DNA from: Woeseiaceae bacterium | GTDB taxonomy: Bacteria; Pseudomonadota; Gammaproteobacteria; Steroidobacterales; Woeseiaceae | NCBI GenBank assembly: GCA_030065915.1 | Contig: JASJCQ010000004.1 | Coordinates: 248,001 to 312,000 of the forward strand | Direction of reading: 5' to 3' | Length of the DNA: 64,000 nucleotides | Shown: positions 45,878 through 59,451 of the stretch, in pieces | Layout: each line of letters starts with the position of its first letter | How positions within the stretch are numbered: position 1 is the first letter of the stretch | Translations under genes and position numbers: made by a program | Notes under the pieces: generated by a model | The model's input: only the letters and a program-made list of their open reading frames with translations | Told to the model about the DNA's origin: nothing | Databases searched by the model: none

Positions 45878-48551
45878 GCTGGATGCAGAGCGCTGGCGTC
45901 GGGTCGCCGACGTTTTCGCGCATGCCGTCGAGCTCGAGCCCGGGCGCCGGGAGGACTACCTGAACTCGGCCTGCGGCGACGACGCCGGGTTGCTTGAGTA
46001 CGTCCGGGACCTGCTGCGTGCGGACGCCACGGTCGAGACCGTTGTCGAACGAACGATAGTCAATACGGTACGCGATGCGTTCGTCGACGACGCCGCAAGA
46101 CCTGAGCAGATGAAAGGGCAGATGATCGGTCCTTACCGGGTCGAACGCTTGCTCGGTTCTGGCGGTATGGGAATGGTTTACCTGGCGCGGCGCGCGGACG
46201 ACCAGTTTGACCAGCAGGTCGCGATCAAGCTCGGTCGCCACCGCCTCGCAGATCCGCAGACGGAGCTTCGCCTGCGCCACGAGCGACAGTTTCTGGCCGA
46301 CCTGGACCACCCGAACATCGCTCGTCTCTTCGATGGCGGCACGACCGACGATGGTGTTCCGTACCTCGTCATGGAGTTCATCGACGGCATACGCATCGAC
46401 ACCTATTGCGACTTGCATCGCCTCAATGTGACCCAGCGCCTGCGGCTGTTCCAGACGATCTGCCGGGCTGTCCACTATGCGCACCAGAACCTGATCATTC
46501 ACCGGGACATCAAGGCAACGAACATACTCGTTGCAAACGACGGCACGCCCAAGCTGCTGGACTTCGGGATCGCCAAGTTGAGCGATGCTGAAGGGGCTGC
46601 AACGGACGGGCTGACGCGCGACGGGGCCGTCATCATGACGCCGTCAAACGGTGCTCCGGAGCAGATCAACGGCCAGAACATCACGACGGCTACCGACGTC
46701 TATGGACTCGGTCTGTTGCTGTATGACCTGTTGTCCGGCCTGCGGGCCTATGACACAGAAGGGCTTACGCCTACCCAGGCAGCACGCGTCATCGTAGAGG
46801 AAACGGCGCCTGGTCCAAGTCGCCGACTGGCGCAAAAGAAGGCAGCCGTTCACGACAGCAAGGATACTGCGTCGCTCCGCGAGCTTGAGCAAATAGCGTC
46901 CGACCGCAGTACCAGCCTGGATCGTCTCCGGCGCCAGCTTCGCGGCGATCTTGACGTTATCGTATTGAAGGCCCTGCGCAAGGAGCCGGAAAGACGTTAT
47001 CGATCTGCGAACGCGATCGCTGACGACATAGACCTGCACCTGAGGGCGATGCCGATCGTCGCGCGTACCGACTCATGGGGCTATCGCGCGGGCAAGTTCG
47101 TGCAACGACATTTCGCCGCTGTGGGAGCGTCAGTGCTGGTTGTCGCCATGCTCGCCGCGTTTACGGTCTTGCTGTCTGTGCAAAACAGGACGGTAATAAA
47201 AGAACGCGACACCGCCCGGGAGGTTATTCAGTTCCTCGAGGATATCTTCATGGCCCACGATCCGTCGCGCGCTCGTGGCGTCGAAGTGACCGCAGAAGAG
47301 ATCCTTGCTGAGGGCGCGACGCGAATTCGCAACAATCTGAGCGAACGTCCCGAGATCCAGTCTTCACTGATGGGGACGATAGGTCGCGTTTATTACAACC
47401 TGGGAGAGTACCAACCATCGGAAGATATGCTGGAGCAGGCGCTCGAGCTCCGGCTCAGAACCTACGGAGACTCGCATCCCGCCGTTGCGGCAGCGAGAAA
47501 CGACCTGGCCGAAGTCCTGATACGGCGTGCGCAGTACAGCCGCGCTACCGAGCTATTGCAGAAGTCACTGGCGGTGAATCAGCTCAGCAATGACGGAACG
47601 TCTCCGCTGGTCGCCACCAATCTCTTCAATCTTGCCAACGTTCACCTGGCGACCGGCAATCTCGACGAGGCCGAATCTGCTGTGCGATCCAGCATCGCGA
47701 TTTTCCGACAGATTCGCGACGAGTACAGCCTCGACCTCGCCGAAGCCGTAGGAGCCCTGGCACGGGTGCTGCAGGTACGGGGTGAACTCGACCAGACGGA
47801 GGTGCTGTTGCTGGAGGCGATCGACATCATCAACACGTCGCAGGGACCGGACCATCCCTACATGGCTTACTACCTGCAGAATCTCGGCGTCTTGCAGCGG
47901 TCGAAAGGGGACCTCGACGCCGCCGAACAAACCTTCCATTCGGCGATCAATGCGATCCAGCGCATACTCGGTGACAAGCACGACCTGTTAGCAGTCGCAC
48001 TGGTCGATCAGGGCAGACTGTTGCACATGAAGGGCGAATACGATGAAGCGGAGCGCATGATTCGTGAGGCGCTGGATCTCGGTATCGAGATTCACGGCAC
48101 CGCGCATCCTCGACTCGGTCTTCACAAGACGATTCTCGGCATGCTGCTTCACGACAAGTCCGAACTGGGCGACGCCGAGAAGGAACTGCGGGAGGCACTC
48201 ACGGTCTTCGATCAGGTGCTCGATGAGGATCATCAGTACATTGCGTCGGCACTCACCGAGCTCGGGGCCGTACTCAATACGTCGGGCCGCGCGGAGCAGG
48301 GTCGCGAGCTGCTCGAGAAAGCGCTGCAGATGCGACTTGACGATTACCCGCCGGGCCATGTGCTGGTAGCCGCCACTCAGGTTGAGTACGGCGACTCATT
48401 AACGCGACTCGGCCGCTTCGAAGAAGCCGAGCCTTTGCTCACAGAGGGATTCCTCGTACTGAACGAGACCGTCAGCCGGAGGTCACGGCGCGCCGCCGAA
48501 GCGCTCGAACGTTATCGAACACTGGCGGCGAATTCCGACCTGATGCGCTAG
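45858..48551 (+). CDS. Ser/Thr protein kinase with TM helix and TPR sensor region
   Basis: LLGSGGMGMVYLARR, VAIKLGR, IIHRDIKATNILV, LLDFGIAKL, then TM VVAMLAAFTVLLSV and many TPR units. Confidence 0.93.
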   Translation: MSSKTSELDAERWRRVADVFAHAVELEPGRREDYLNSACGDDAGLLEYVRDLLRADATVETVVERTIVNTVRDAFVDDAARPEQMKGQMIGPYRVERLLGSGGMGMVYLARRADDQFDQQVAIKLGRHRLADPQTELRLRHERQFLADLDHPNIARLFDGGTTDDGVPYLVMEFIDGIRIDTYCDLHRLNVTQRLRLFQTICRAVHYAHQNLIIHRDIKATNILVANDGTPKLLDFGIAKLSDAEGAATDGLTRDGAVIMTPSNGAPEQINGQNITTATDVYGLGLLLYDLLSGLRAYDTEGLTPTQAARVIVEETAPGPSRRLAQKKAAVHDSKDTASLRELEQIASDRSTSLDRLRRQLRGDLDVIVLKALRKEPERRYRSANAIADDIDLHLRAMPIVARTDSWGYRAGKFVQRHFAAVGASVLVVAMLAAFTVLLSVQNRTVIKERDTAREVIQFLEDIFMAHDPSRARGVEVTAEEILAEGATRIRNNLSERPEIQSSLMGTIGRVYYNLGEYQPSEDMLEQALELRLRTYGDSHPAVAAARNDLAEVLIRRAQYSRATELLQKSLAVNQLSNDGTSPLVATNLFNLANVHLATGNLDEAESAVRSSIAIFRQIRDEYSLDLAEAVGALARVLQVRGELDQTEVLLLEAIDIINTSQGPDHPYMAYYLQNLGVLQRSKGDLDAAEQTFHSAINAIQRILGDKHDLLAVALVDQGRLLHMKGEYDEAERMIREALDLGIEIHGTAHPRLGLHKTILGMLLHDKSELGDAEKELREALTVFDQVLDEDHQYIASALTELGAVLNTSGRAEQGRELLEKALQMRLDDYPPGHVLVAATQVEYGDSLTRLGRFEEAEPLLTEGFLVLNETVSRRSRRAAEALERYRTLAANSDLMR

Positions 48552-48640
48552 GCTCGCAGGACTGTACGGTTGGTTTCCATGAGTTCGGAACTTCGCCTTC
48601 CAAGGTCTCGACCAGCAAGAGCAGAGCCTGAAGTGTTGCC

Positions 48641-49147
48641 ATGAAGTTGTTTCCGTCCGTCATTGAAGCGCCACTGCCTGAACAGGCGCTGTTAAATGAG
48701 TTCGTCGAGCGTGGCGAGTACACGGATTGTTTCGTCACGCGTGTTGACCGTGTCGCCACATTCCCGGCGTTTGTCGAGTCGTTCTATACAACTCGCTTGT
48801 TCAAGCTGGAACGGCTGATACTGAAATGGCTGATTTCCCGGCCATCCTCAGACGAAGAGGCCCGGCAACTCGCGCGGGATGAGATTCACGTATTCGCCGC
48901 GTGGCACGAACACAGTCGCAGCGACGATCAGCTCATAATGATGGATTTTCGGCAGCAGACGTGCTCCTGGTTCATGCTGGTAGGCGATGAGCGCGCCAGC
49001 CACCTGTACTTCGGTTCCGCGGTCATGCGCGATGTTGACGAGTCGTCTGGCAAAAAGATGAAGTGGACATACCGCGCCCTGTTGGGCTTTCACCGACTGT
49101 ACTCGCGAGCGTTGTTACACGCAGCGGCCCGGCAGCTCAGTCGATAA
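48641..49147 (+). CDS. hypothetical protein (168 aa)
   Basis: Open frame with ATG after GAAGTGTTGCC; no family recognised with confidence. Confidence 0.6.
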   Translation: MKLFPSVIEAPLPEQALLNEFVERGEYTDCFVTRVDRVATFPAFVESFYTTRLFKLERLILKWLISRPSSDEEARQLARDEIHVFAAWHEHSRSDDQLIMMDFRQQTCSWFMLVGDERASHLYFGSAVMRDVDESSGKKMKWTYRALLGFHRLYSRALLHAAARQLSR

Positions 49148-49173
49148 ATCGTGCCCGCCGGGCTCGCCTCGCG

Positions 49174-51318
<2,145 letters not shown>

Positions 51319-51522
51319 CGCCGTCTCCCCGGGTACGCGCCGTATCGATCAGCAGCATCGTCGACCCCCGTACGACGATGCCAAGGCGCATGACGAATTC
51401 TTCGTCCGTATCCTACCAGTGAGAACTCCCGTTCGCCCGGCGTCGGCAGACCTTCGGAACGAAGGAGCTTGGCTCGAGAGGTTTCCAACGTCGCCACGCC
51501 CTGCACAGGGCGGCGGCGCTCG

Positions 51523-51768
51523 CTACGCTGCGTTTGCTTGCAGTATCGCGTACAGCTTGTCTTTCAGCGCAACGCGCCTGAATTTGAGCTCTTCGGCATG
51601 CTCGTCGGTCACATTGGTGCCATTCTCCTCGATCTCATAGATCTCCGCGTCGAGCGCCGTGTATTCATCCATCAGGGTGGCGAAGTCCTGATTGGTCTCA
51701 TGCAGCTCCTTTATCAGAGCAGCATGCTCCGGGAACTCGGTCGGCAGATCATGGCGGTCACCAAACAT
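51523..51768 (-). CDS. DUF465/YdcH family protein
   Basis: 81 aa; FPEHAALIKELHETNQDFATLMDEYTALDAEIYEIE...LKFRRVALKDKLYAIL. Confidence 0.88.
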   Translation of the reverse strand: MFGDRHDLPTEFPEHAALIKELHETNQDFATLMDEYTALDAEIYEIEENGTNVTDEHAEELKFRRVALKDKLYAILQANAA

Positions 51769-51978
51769 CTCGATCTCCTTTAGCGTTGTTGTGATTTCTG
51801 GCCAGGAACGACGGCGCGCTAGTTACATCCCCGCCCCGGGTGCGTCACAACCATGATAAAGCCGGCAGTCCATGGCTGCATTGCGATGACTACCTAGTTT
51901 CATCCAGTCAAGAGAGTCGTATCGTTACATATCGGTTAACAGGCTCCTCATTAATTGCCAAGAACGACGGAGGTGTTG

Positions 51979-54027
51979 ATGCCACGTTATTCCTCCACTG
52001 CGATCCGCAACATCTGCCTCGTTGGCCAGAGCGCTTGCGGCAAGACCACACTCGTCGAGGCCCTGCTCGAGGCGGGCGGTGTGATCAAGACCCCCGGCAC
52101 GATCGAGCGCGGCAACACGGTCAGCGACTTCGATCCCCTCGAGAAGCAGTACCTGCACTCGCTCTCGTCGAGCGTCGTGAGCTTCGACCACGACGATATC
52201 CACATTAACCTCATCGATACGCCAGGAATGCCGGACTTCATCGGTCAGGCCATTGCCTCGTTCCCGGCCGTCGAGACCGTCGCCGTCGTCATCAACGCCC
52301 GGGAAGGTGTCGAACTCGTCTCCCGACGCATGCTCGAGTGGGCGGCCGAGCGCAAGCTCTGCCGTATGATTATCGTCAACCAGATCGATGCCGATGACGT
52401 GCATCTGCCGGCGCTCGTTGACTCGATTCGCGAAGAGTTCGGGTCAGAGTGCCTGCCCATCAACCTGCCAGCGGACGGCGGCAGCCAGGTCGTGGATTGT
52501 TTCTATCAGCCTGACGGCGATGCCGACTTTTCATCGGTCGCAGAGGCCCACTCGACGATCATCGACCAGGTCGTCGAGGTCGACGAGGAACTGATGGAGT
52601 TGTACCTGGAGCAGGGACAGGACCTGAAGCCCGACCAGTTGCACGATCCGTTTGAACAGGCACTGCGCGAGGGTCACCTGGTACCGATCTGCTTCACATC
52701 GGCGAAGACCGGTGCGGGGGTGGATGAGTTGCTGTCGTTGTGCGAACGCCTGATGCCGAACCCGATGGAAGGCAACCCCAGGCCATTCCAGATCGGCGAG
52801 GGCGACGAGGCCACCGATTTCGCGGCGGAGCCGGACCCCGACAAGCACGTCGTCGCGCATGTCTTCAAAGTCATGGCGGATCCCTTCGTCGGCAAGCTCG
52901 GTATTTTCCGGATTCACCAGGGGACCGTGACCAAAGAAAAGCAGCTGTTCATCAACGACGGGCGCAAGCCGTTCAAGGTCTCGCACCTCTTCAAGCTGGT
53001 CGGCAAGGAGCAGGTCGAGGTCGATGCCGGTATCCCGGGCGACATTTGCGCCGTGGCCAAGGTCGACGGACTGCATTTCGATGCCGTGCTGCACGATTCG
53101 CACGAGGAGGACTACCTGCACCTCGTGCCGCTGCCGTTCCCGGTCCCGATCTTCGGGCTCGCGGTCGGCGCACGCTCCCGCGGCGATGAGCAACGCCTGT
53201 CCAGCTCGCTGGAGAGAATCGCCGATGAAGATCCGTGTCTCGTCATCGAACACGACATCCAGCAAAACGAAACCGTATTGCGTGGCATGGGTGAGCTGCA
53301 CCTGCGCATCGCGCTCGAGCAGATGAAACAACGCTTCAAGGTCGATGCGGACACGCGGCCGCCGCGCATTCCGTATCGCGAGACAATTTCGTCGAATGGT
53401 GACGGCCAGTACCGTCACAAGAAGCAGACGGGAGGCGCGGGACAGTTCGGCGAGGTCTGGCTGCGCGTCGCGCCCCGCGAGCGCGGCGCCGGCTTCAGAT
53501 TCGTCGACCAGGTCAAGGGCGGTGTCATCCCGCACCAGTTCATCCCGGCCGTTGAGAAAGGCGTCCAGCAGGCGATGGCCGAGGGTGCCGTCGCCGGCTA
53601 CCCGATGCAGGACATCGAGGTGACGGTCTATGACGGCAAGCATCACCCGGTCGACTCCAAGGAGGTCGCATTCGTCGCCGCCGGCAAGCGCGCCTTCCAG
53701 GCCGCGGTCGCGACGGCGAAACCGCTGGTTCTGGAGCCTCTCGTCAACCTCGAACTCGCCATACCGGCCGACGCAATGGGCAACGTCTGCGGCGACATCA
53801 CGTCCCGCCGCGGCCACGTCATGGGAACGCGGGCATTACCGCGTGGCGACCTGAGCATCAAGGCGCTGGCGCCACTCTCGGAAATCAGTGATTTTGCGGG
53901 CCGCTTCAAGTCGCTGACCGGCGGCCACGGCAGCTACACGGTCGTTTTCAGCCACTACGAGCGCACTCCCGATACGCTGCAGGCGGAGCTTGCCGCCGAG
54001 TGGTCGGGACACGCTGAGGAGGCCTAG
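51979..54027 (+). CDS. elongation factor G-like GTPase (EF-G2/FusA2 type paralogue)
   Basis: P-loop VGQSACGKTTL, DTPGMPDF, NQID; domain IV/V RGHVMGTRALPRGD, GHGSYTVVFSHYE. Confidence 0.9.
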   Translation: MPRYSSTAIRNICLVGQSACGKTTLVEALLEAGGVIKTPGTIERGNTVSDFDPLEKQYLHSLSSSVVSFDHDDIHINLIDTPGMPDFIGQAIASFPAVETVAVVINAREGVELVSRRMLEWAAERKLCRMIIVNQIDADDVHLPALVDSIREEFGSECLPINLPADGGSQVVDCFYQPDGDADFSSVAEAHSTIIDQVVEVDEELMELYLEQGQDLKPDQLHDPFEQALREGHLVPICFTSAKTGAGVDELLSLCERLMPNPMEGNPRPFQIGEGDEATDFAAEPDPDKHVVAHVFKVMADPFVGKLGIFRIHQGTVTKEKQLFINDGRKPFKVSHLFKLVGKEQVEVDAGIPGDICAVAKVDGLHFDAVLHDSHEEDYLHLVPLPFPVPIFGLAVGARSRGDEQRLSSSLERIADEDPCLVIEHDIQQNETVLRGMGELHLRIALEQMKQRFKVDADTRPPRIPYRETISSNGDGQYRHKKQTGGAGQFGEVWLRVAPRERGAGFRFVDQVKGGVIPHQFIPAVEKGVQQAMAEGAVAGYPMQDIEVTVYDGKHHPVDSKEVAFVAAGKRAFQAAVATAKPLVLEPLVNLELAIPADAMGNVCGDITSRRGHVMGTRALPRGDLSIKALAPLSEISDFAGRFKSLTGGHGSYTVVFSHYERTPDTLQAELAAEWSGHAEEA

Positions 54028-54045
54028 ACGGTCGGCGTGCCGGCA

Positions 54046-56196
<2,151 letters not shown>

Positions 56197-56300
56197 CCGG
56201 CCGATTCTAGCGTTTTCCGCGTGTGTCCGACGGTTTGATCCCGAATGTGCGAGGTATGGCCGCTCGAGCAATCGCGGTCGAAAAGCCCCACTCAACAGGC

Positions 56301-56334
56301 AATAAAGGGCCGAGCCGCTCCTGCGGCTCGGCCC
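56301..56334 (-). terminator. rho-independent terminator, 12 bp perfect stem GGGCCGAGCCGC-AGGA-GCGGCTCGGCCC-TTTATT (minus strand)
   Basis: Directly downstream of the minus-strand lipoprotein stop at 56351. Confidence 0.8.
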
Positions 56335-56350
56335 AAGGGTCAGCAAATCG

Positions 56351-58042
56351 TCAAAAGGCGCTGCTTTGAGAGGGTTCCTCCGTTGCGGCGGGACTGACCG
56401 TGAACCAGGTGCCGTAAACGCCGTTCACATCCGTGGTTGTCGCGTCGCCTGAGAAGAAGTACAGCGGATCGCCCTGGTAGGTCCACTGGCGTGAGCCGTC
56501 CTCGCGGTCAATGATTGCAAAGTCACCCTGCGGTTTGTCGCTTGCGCCGGCGTAGAGCGGCGGCCAGGTCACGGCGCACCCGCCGTTGCAGTCAGAATCG
56601 CCCGCACCGTCGCCATCGGCGTCATTGCGGTCGTTATCGAAGCGATACAGCGTGAAGCCGGTGCGGTCGCTGAGCGTTTCTGCCCGCTCACCGTTGTCGT
56701 CGACGTCATAGATCATGCCGCGCGCCTCGAAGATCGTTCCGGTCGAGTCGTCGGTGACGGCCTGCAGCGGTGCCGTGCGAGCGAGATGCCAGACGCCGCC
56801 AACTTCGTCGCCGGTGACGTCGCCCGGCGCAACGTCATTAGCGAAGAAATAGAGCGGCTCGGCTTTGAAAGCCCATTGGCGGCTCCCGTCGTCGCGGTTC
56901 ACCAGCGAGAAGTTGCCGCCTGGCGTTGCGCCTGCGTCGGCAAAAACCGGCGGCCAGGTCACGGCGCATCCGCCGTTGCAGTCTGAATCACCGGTGCCAT
57001 CGAGGCCCGAGTCGTTGGCGTCATTGTCAAACACGTACAGGCTGAAGCCAGCCAGCTCTGCACGGTCGAAGGTCTTCTCGCCGTTGGCATCTACGCCCGG
57101 GACGGATGTCGCGCCAGAGAGTATCGGGCCGAGCGACGAGTCGGATGCCTCGATCGGCGCCGGACGGGCGACGTACCAGACGTCGCCGGCGCCTTCGCCG
57201 CGTGTTTCGCCGGGCGCCTGGTCCGGTGCATAGAAGTACAGCGGCAGTCCGTTCAATGCCCACTGCCGAGTCCCGTCGTCACGATCGACGATCGTAAACG
57301 CACCACCGTCGGTTGCGGCCGCATCGGCATACAGCGGTGGCCAGACTTCGGCGCAGCCGGCGTTACAATCGGAGTCGCCGGCGCCGTCACCGTCGGTATC
57401 GTTGCGATCGTTCTCAAACGTGTACAACGTGAAACCCTCGCGATCGAGTCGCTCTGTCGCCTGCCCGCCGGTTCCGTCCGTGTTGAGGACGCTGCCGCGA
57501 CCGACAAACAGAATGCCCTTTGCCGTGTCGTCAACGGCGGCCTGTTGGTACGGGTTCGGCCGCGCGACAAACCAGGCGTCGCCGGAGCCTTCGCCGTTGA
57601 CATCCCCACTCGCGGAATCGCCCGAGAAGGTATACAGCGGCAGTCCCTTGAACGCCCACTGCAGGCTCGTACCGTCGTCACGCGTAATGATCGTGAAAAA
57701 GCCCTCTGCAACCGAGGTCTCGTCGGCCAGCAGCGGTGGCCACGTCGTTGCGCAGGCATCGTTGCAGTCGGAGTCGCCGTTACCGTCGCCGCCCGTGTCG
57801 TTACGATCGTTCTCGAACGTGTACAACGTCAGGCCGTCGCCGGCCTTGCTGAATACGTCGCCGATCGTCGTCGCGGCAGTCGTGCCCGGCGCAGCGACCT
57901 GCGGTGTGTTGGTCAGGGTCGGCTCCGGGTCTTCCGCGGGAGGGGAGTTGCCGGAGTCGTCCGAAGAGCTGGAGCAGCCCGTAAGTACCAGGCTCAAGCC
58001 GGCCGCAAGAAGCGCCAGCGGGCGCAGTGTCGAAACAGTCAT
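56351..58042 (-). CDS. lipoprotein with four tandem PF03640-like (Lipoprotein_15, COG4315-like) repeats
   Basis: Lipobox LTGC; four repeats of GFTLYxFxNDxNDxDGDGxGDSDCNxGCAxxWPPLxA...RDDGxRQWAxxGxPLYFF. Confidence 0.85.
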   Translation of the reverse strand: MTVSTLRPLALLAAGLSLVLTGCSSSSDDSGNSPPAEDPEPTLTNTPQVAAPGTTAATTIGDVFSKAGDGLTLYTFENDRNDTGGDGNGDSDCNDACATTWPPLLADETSVAEGFFTIITRDDGTSLQWAFKGLPLYTFSGDSASGDVNGEGSGDAWFVARPNPYQQAAVDDTAKGILFVGRGSVLNTDGTGGQATERLDREGFTLYTFENDRNDTDGDGAGDSDCNAGCAEVWPPLYADAAATDGGAFTIVDRDDGTRQWALNGLPLYFYAPDQAPGETRGEGAGDVWYVARPAPIEASDSSLGPILSGATSVPGVDANGEKTFDRAELAGFSLYVFDNDANDSGLDGTGDSDCNGGCAVTWPPVFADAGATPGGNFSLVNRDDGSRQWAFKAEPLYFFANDVAPGDVTGDEVGGVWHLARTAPLQAVTDDSTGTIFEARGMIYDVDDNGERAETLSDRTGFTLYRFDNDRNDADGDGAGDSDCNGGCAVTWPPLYAGASDKPQGDFAIIDREDGSRQWTYQGDPLYFFSGDATTTDVNGVYGTWFTVSPAATEEPSQSSAF

Positions 58043-58110
58043 GGTCGTGTCCTCTTGGCAGTATGCGAGCAGCACTCGCTGTTGTTGATGCCTGCGTTAA
58101 TGCGCTCGAA

Positions 58111-58126
58111 CGAGAAAATGGTTCAA
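58111..58126 (-). promoter_or_regulatory. candidate ECF -35 element TTGAACCATTTTCTCG upstream of the lipoprotein
   Basis: Shares TTGAACC-N-TTTT with the divergent element at 58172-58185. Confidence 0.45.
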
Positions 58127-58171
58127 CGCGAGACGGCTGTTGTTGTTTCAGGACGTTTCCGTGCGAACCCG

Positions 58172-58185
58172 TTGAACCTTTTTCC
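58172..58185 (+). promoter_or_regulatory. candidate ECF -35 element TTGAACCTTTTTCC upstream of the sigma factor
   Basis: GAACC-type ECF -35 with a TACGTA/CGGGTA-like -10 region about 16 nt downstream. Confidence 0.5.
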
Positions 58186-58230
58186 TGAATACGGGTACGT
58201 ACCGTGCAAGGAAGACACTGGAATGGCACG

Positions 58231-58821
58231 ATGACGGCACTGTCATTGGCAAATACGGACCACGCTTTGGGCATGACGGCCGCGACGACAGACAATGATG
58301 AGCGTTCCCTGATCGCCCGCATTGCAGATGCGCGTGACACCGCCGCGTTCGAGCGGATGTATCACGACTACCGACGTCGGTTGGGCCCGTTCGTGTATCG
58401 AATGATCCGCGACCCGGCCGCCAACGACGAGGTGTTTAACGACGTCATGCTGGCCGTCTGGCGAAATGCGGCGAGCTTCACCGGCAAGTCGAAGGTGTCG
58501 ACGTGGGTTTTTGGCATCGCATACCGGCAGTGCCTGAAGCATCTACGTGCTCGCCGGTCCACGGTGGAACTCGACGAGTCCATGCACGACGGCGTCGACG
58601 AACGTAAGACGATCGAGCGGCAGGATCTCGTATTGCGCGCCGTCGCAGGTTTGTCGCCTGAACAGCGGCTGGTTATCGAGCTGTCGTACTTCCAGGGCAA
58701 CACCTACGGTGAGATCGCCGAGATCGCCGGCTGTCCCGAAAACACCGTCAAGACGCGGGTGTTTCACGCACGCCGTCGACTGAAAGCCATCATGGTCGAG
58801 CTCGGCGAGCAGGCTCCTTAA
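58231..58821 (+). CDS. ECF RNA polymerase sigma factor
   Basis: FNDVMLAVWRNAASFTGKSKVSTWVFGIAYRQCLKHLR; TYGEIAEIAGCPENTVKTRVFHARRRLK. Start could also be ATG 58273. Confidence 0.93.
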   Translation: MTALSLANTDHALGMTAATTDNDERSLIARIADARDTAAFERMYHDYRRRLGPFVYRMIRDPAANDEVFNDVMLAVWRNAASFTGKSKVSTWVFGIAYRQCLKHLRARRSTVELDESMHDGVDERKTIERQDLVLRAVAGLSPEQRLVIELSYFQGNTYGEIAEIAGCPENTVKTRVFHARRRLKAIMVELGEQAP

Positions 58822-58835
58822 GAGGAACAGTGAAG

Positions 58836-59447
58836 ATGAGCAACAACGTAAGCCAAATGCACTCACGCGAAGCTATCGATAATGAGCTGGAACTCGTCGA
58901 CTACGCGGCCGGTCGCTTGAGCGACGAACAGGCAAGAGCGTTCGAGGCGCGTTTGGCGGTTGATACCGAGTTGGCTGGCAGGCTCGAAGATGAGTACGCA
59001 TTGCGCGAGTCTCTTGAGACGCTTGAATCGACCGGTATGCCGCCAGCCAGGTCTTTCGACGCGATCGCAGGCAAGCTCAACGCGGAGCCCAGGCGCTCTT
59101 CATGGCTGCCGGCAATCGCGGCAGGTATCGTCGCCGTCATTGCGATTGCTTTCGTGATGCAGACCCCGAATGAATCGACAATCGTCCGGGATGGTTTCGA
59201 GACTTTATCGAATGACGGCGCAATGCCTGTAGACGCTGGCAGCCGTATTCGCATCGTGTTTGCTGACAACGTCGATGCGTCCTCTCGCGATGCTGCTGCC
59301 GTGGCTCTTGGGTTCGATATTGTGTCCGGTCCCGGCACGGGCGGCGCTTTCGTCGTAGAGACATCGCAACCGGTGAGTCGCGATCAGCTGCTCGAATGGC
59401 GACAGGATGAGCGCATCGAGCTCGCCGAGCCCATACGCTACGATTGA
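58836..59447 (+). CDS. single-pass anti-sigma factor-like protein
   Basis: N-terminal ELVDYAAGRLSDEQARAFEARLAVDTELAGRLEDEYALRESL (anti-sigma-like helices), TM AIAAGIVAVIAIAFVMQ, extracytoplasmic C-domain. Confidence 0.8.
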   Translation: MSNNVSQMHSREAIDNELELVDYAAGRLSDEQARAFEARLAVDTELAGRLEDEYALRESLETLESTGMPPARSFDAIAGKLNAEPRRSSWLPAIAAGIVAVIAIAFVMQTPNESTIVRDGFETLSNDGAMPVDAGSRIRIVFADNVDASSRDAAAVALGFDIVSGPGTGGAFVVETSQPVSRDQLLEWRQDERIELAEPIRYD

Positions 59448-59451
59448 GACC

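Noticed and set aside
52531-53817. 428-aa minus-strand ORF opposite the EF-G paralogue
   Set aside because: Antisense frame of a strongly conserved GTPase; composition is typical of GC-codon shadow, with no recognisable domain.
56351-58042. CRISPR-like or DNA satellite interpretation of the repeats
   Set aside because: Repeats are ~390 bp protein-coding domain duplications with diverged DNA, not a CRISPR or satellite array.
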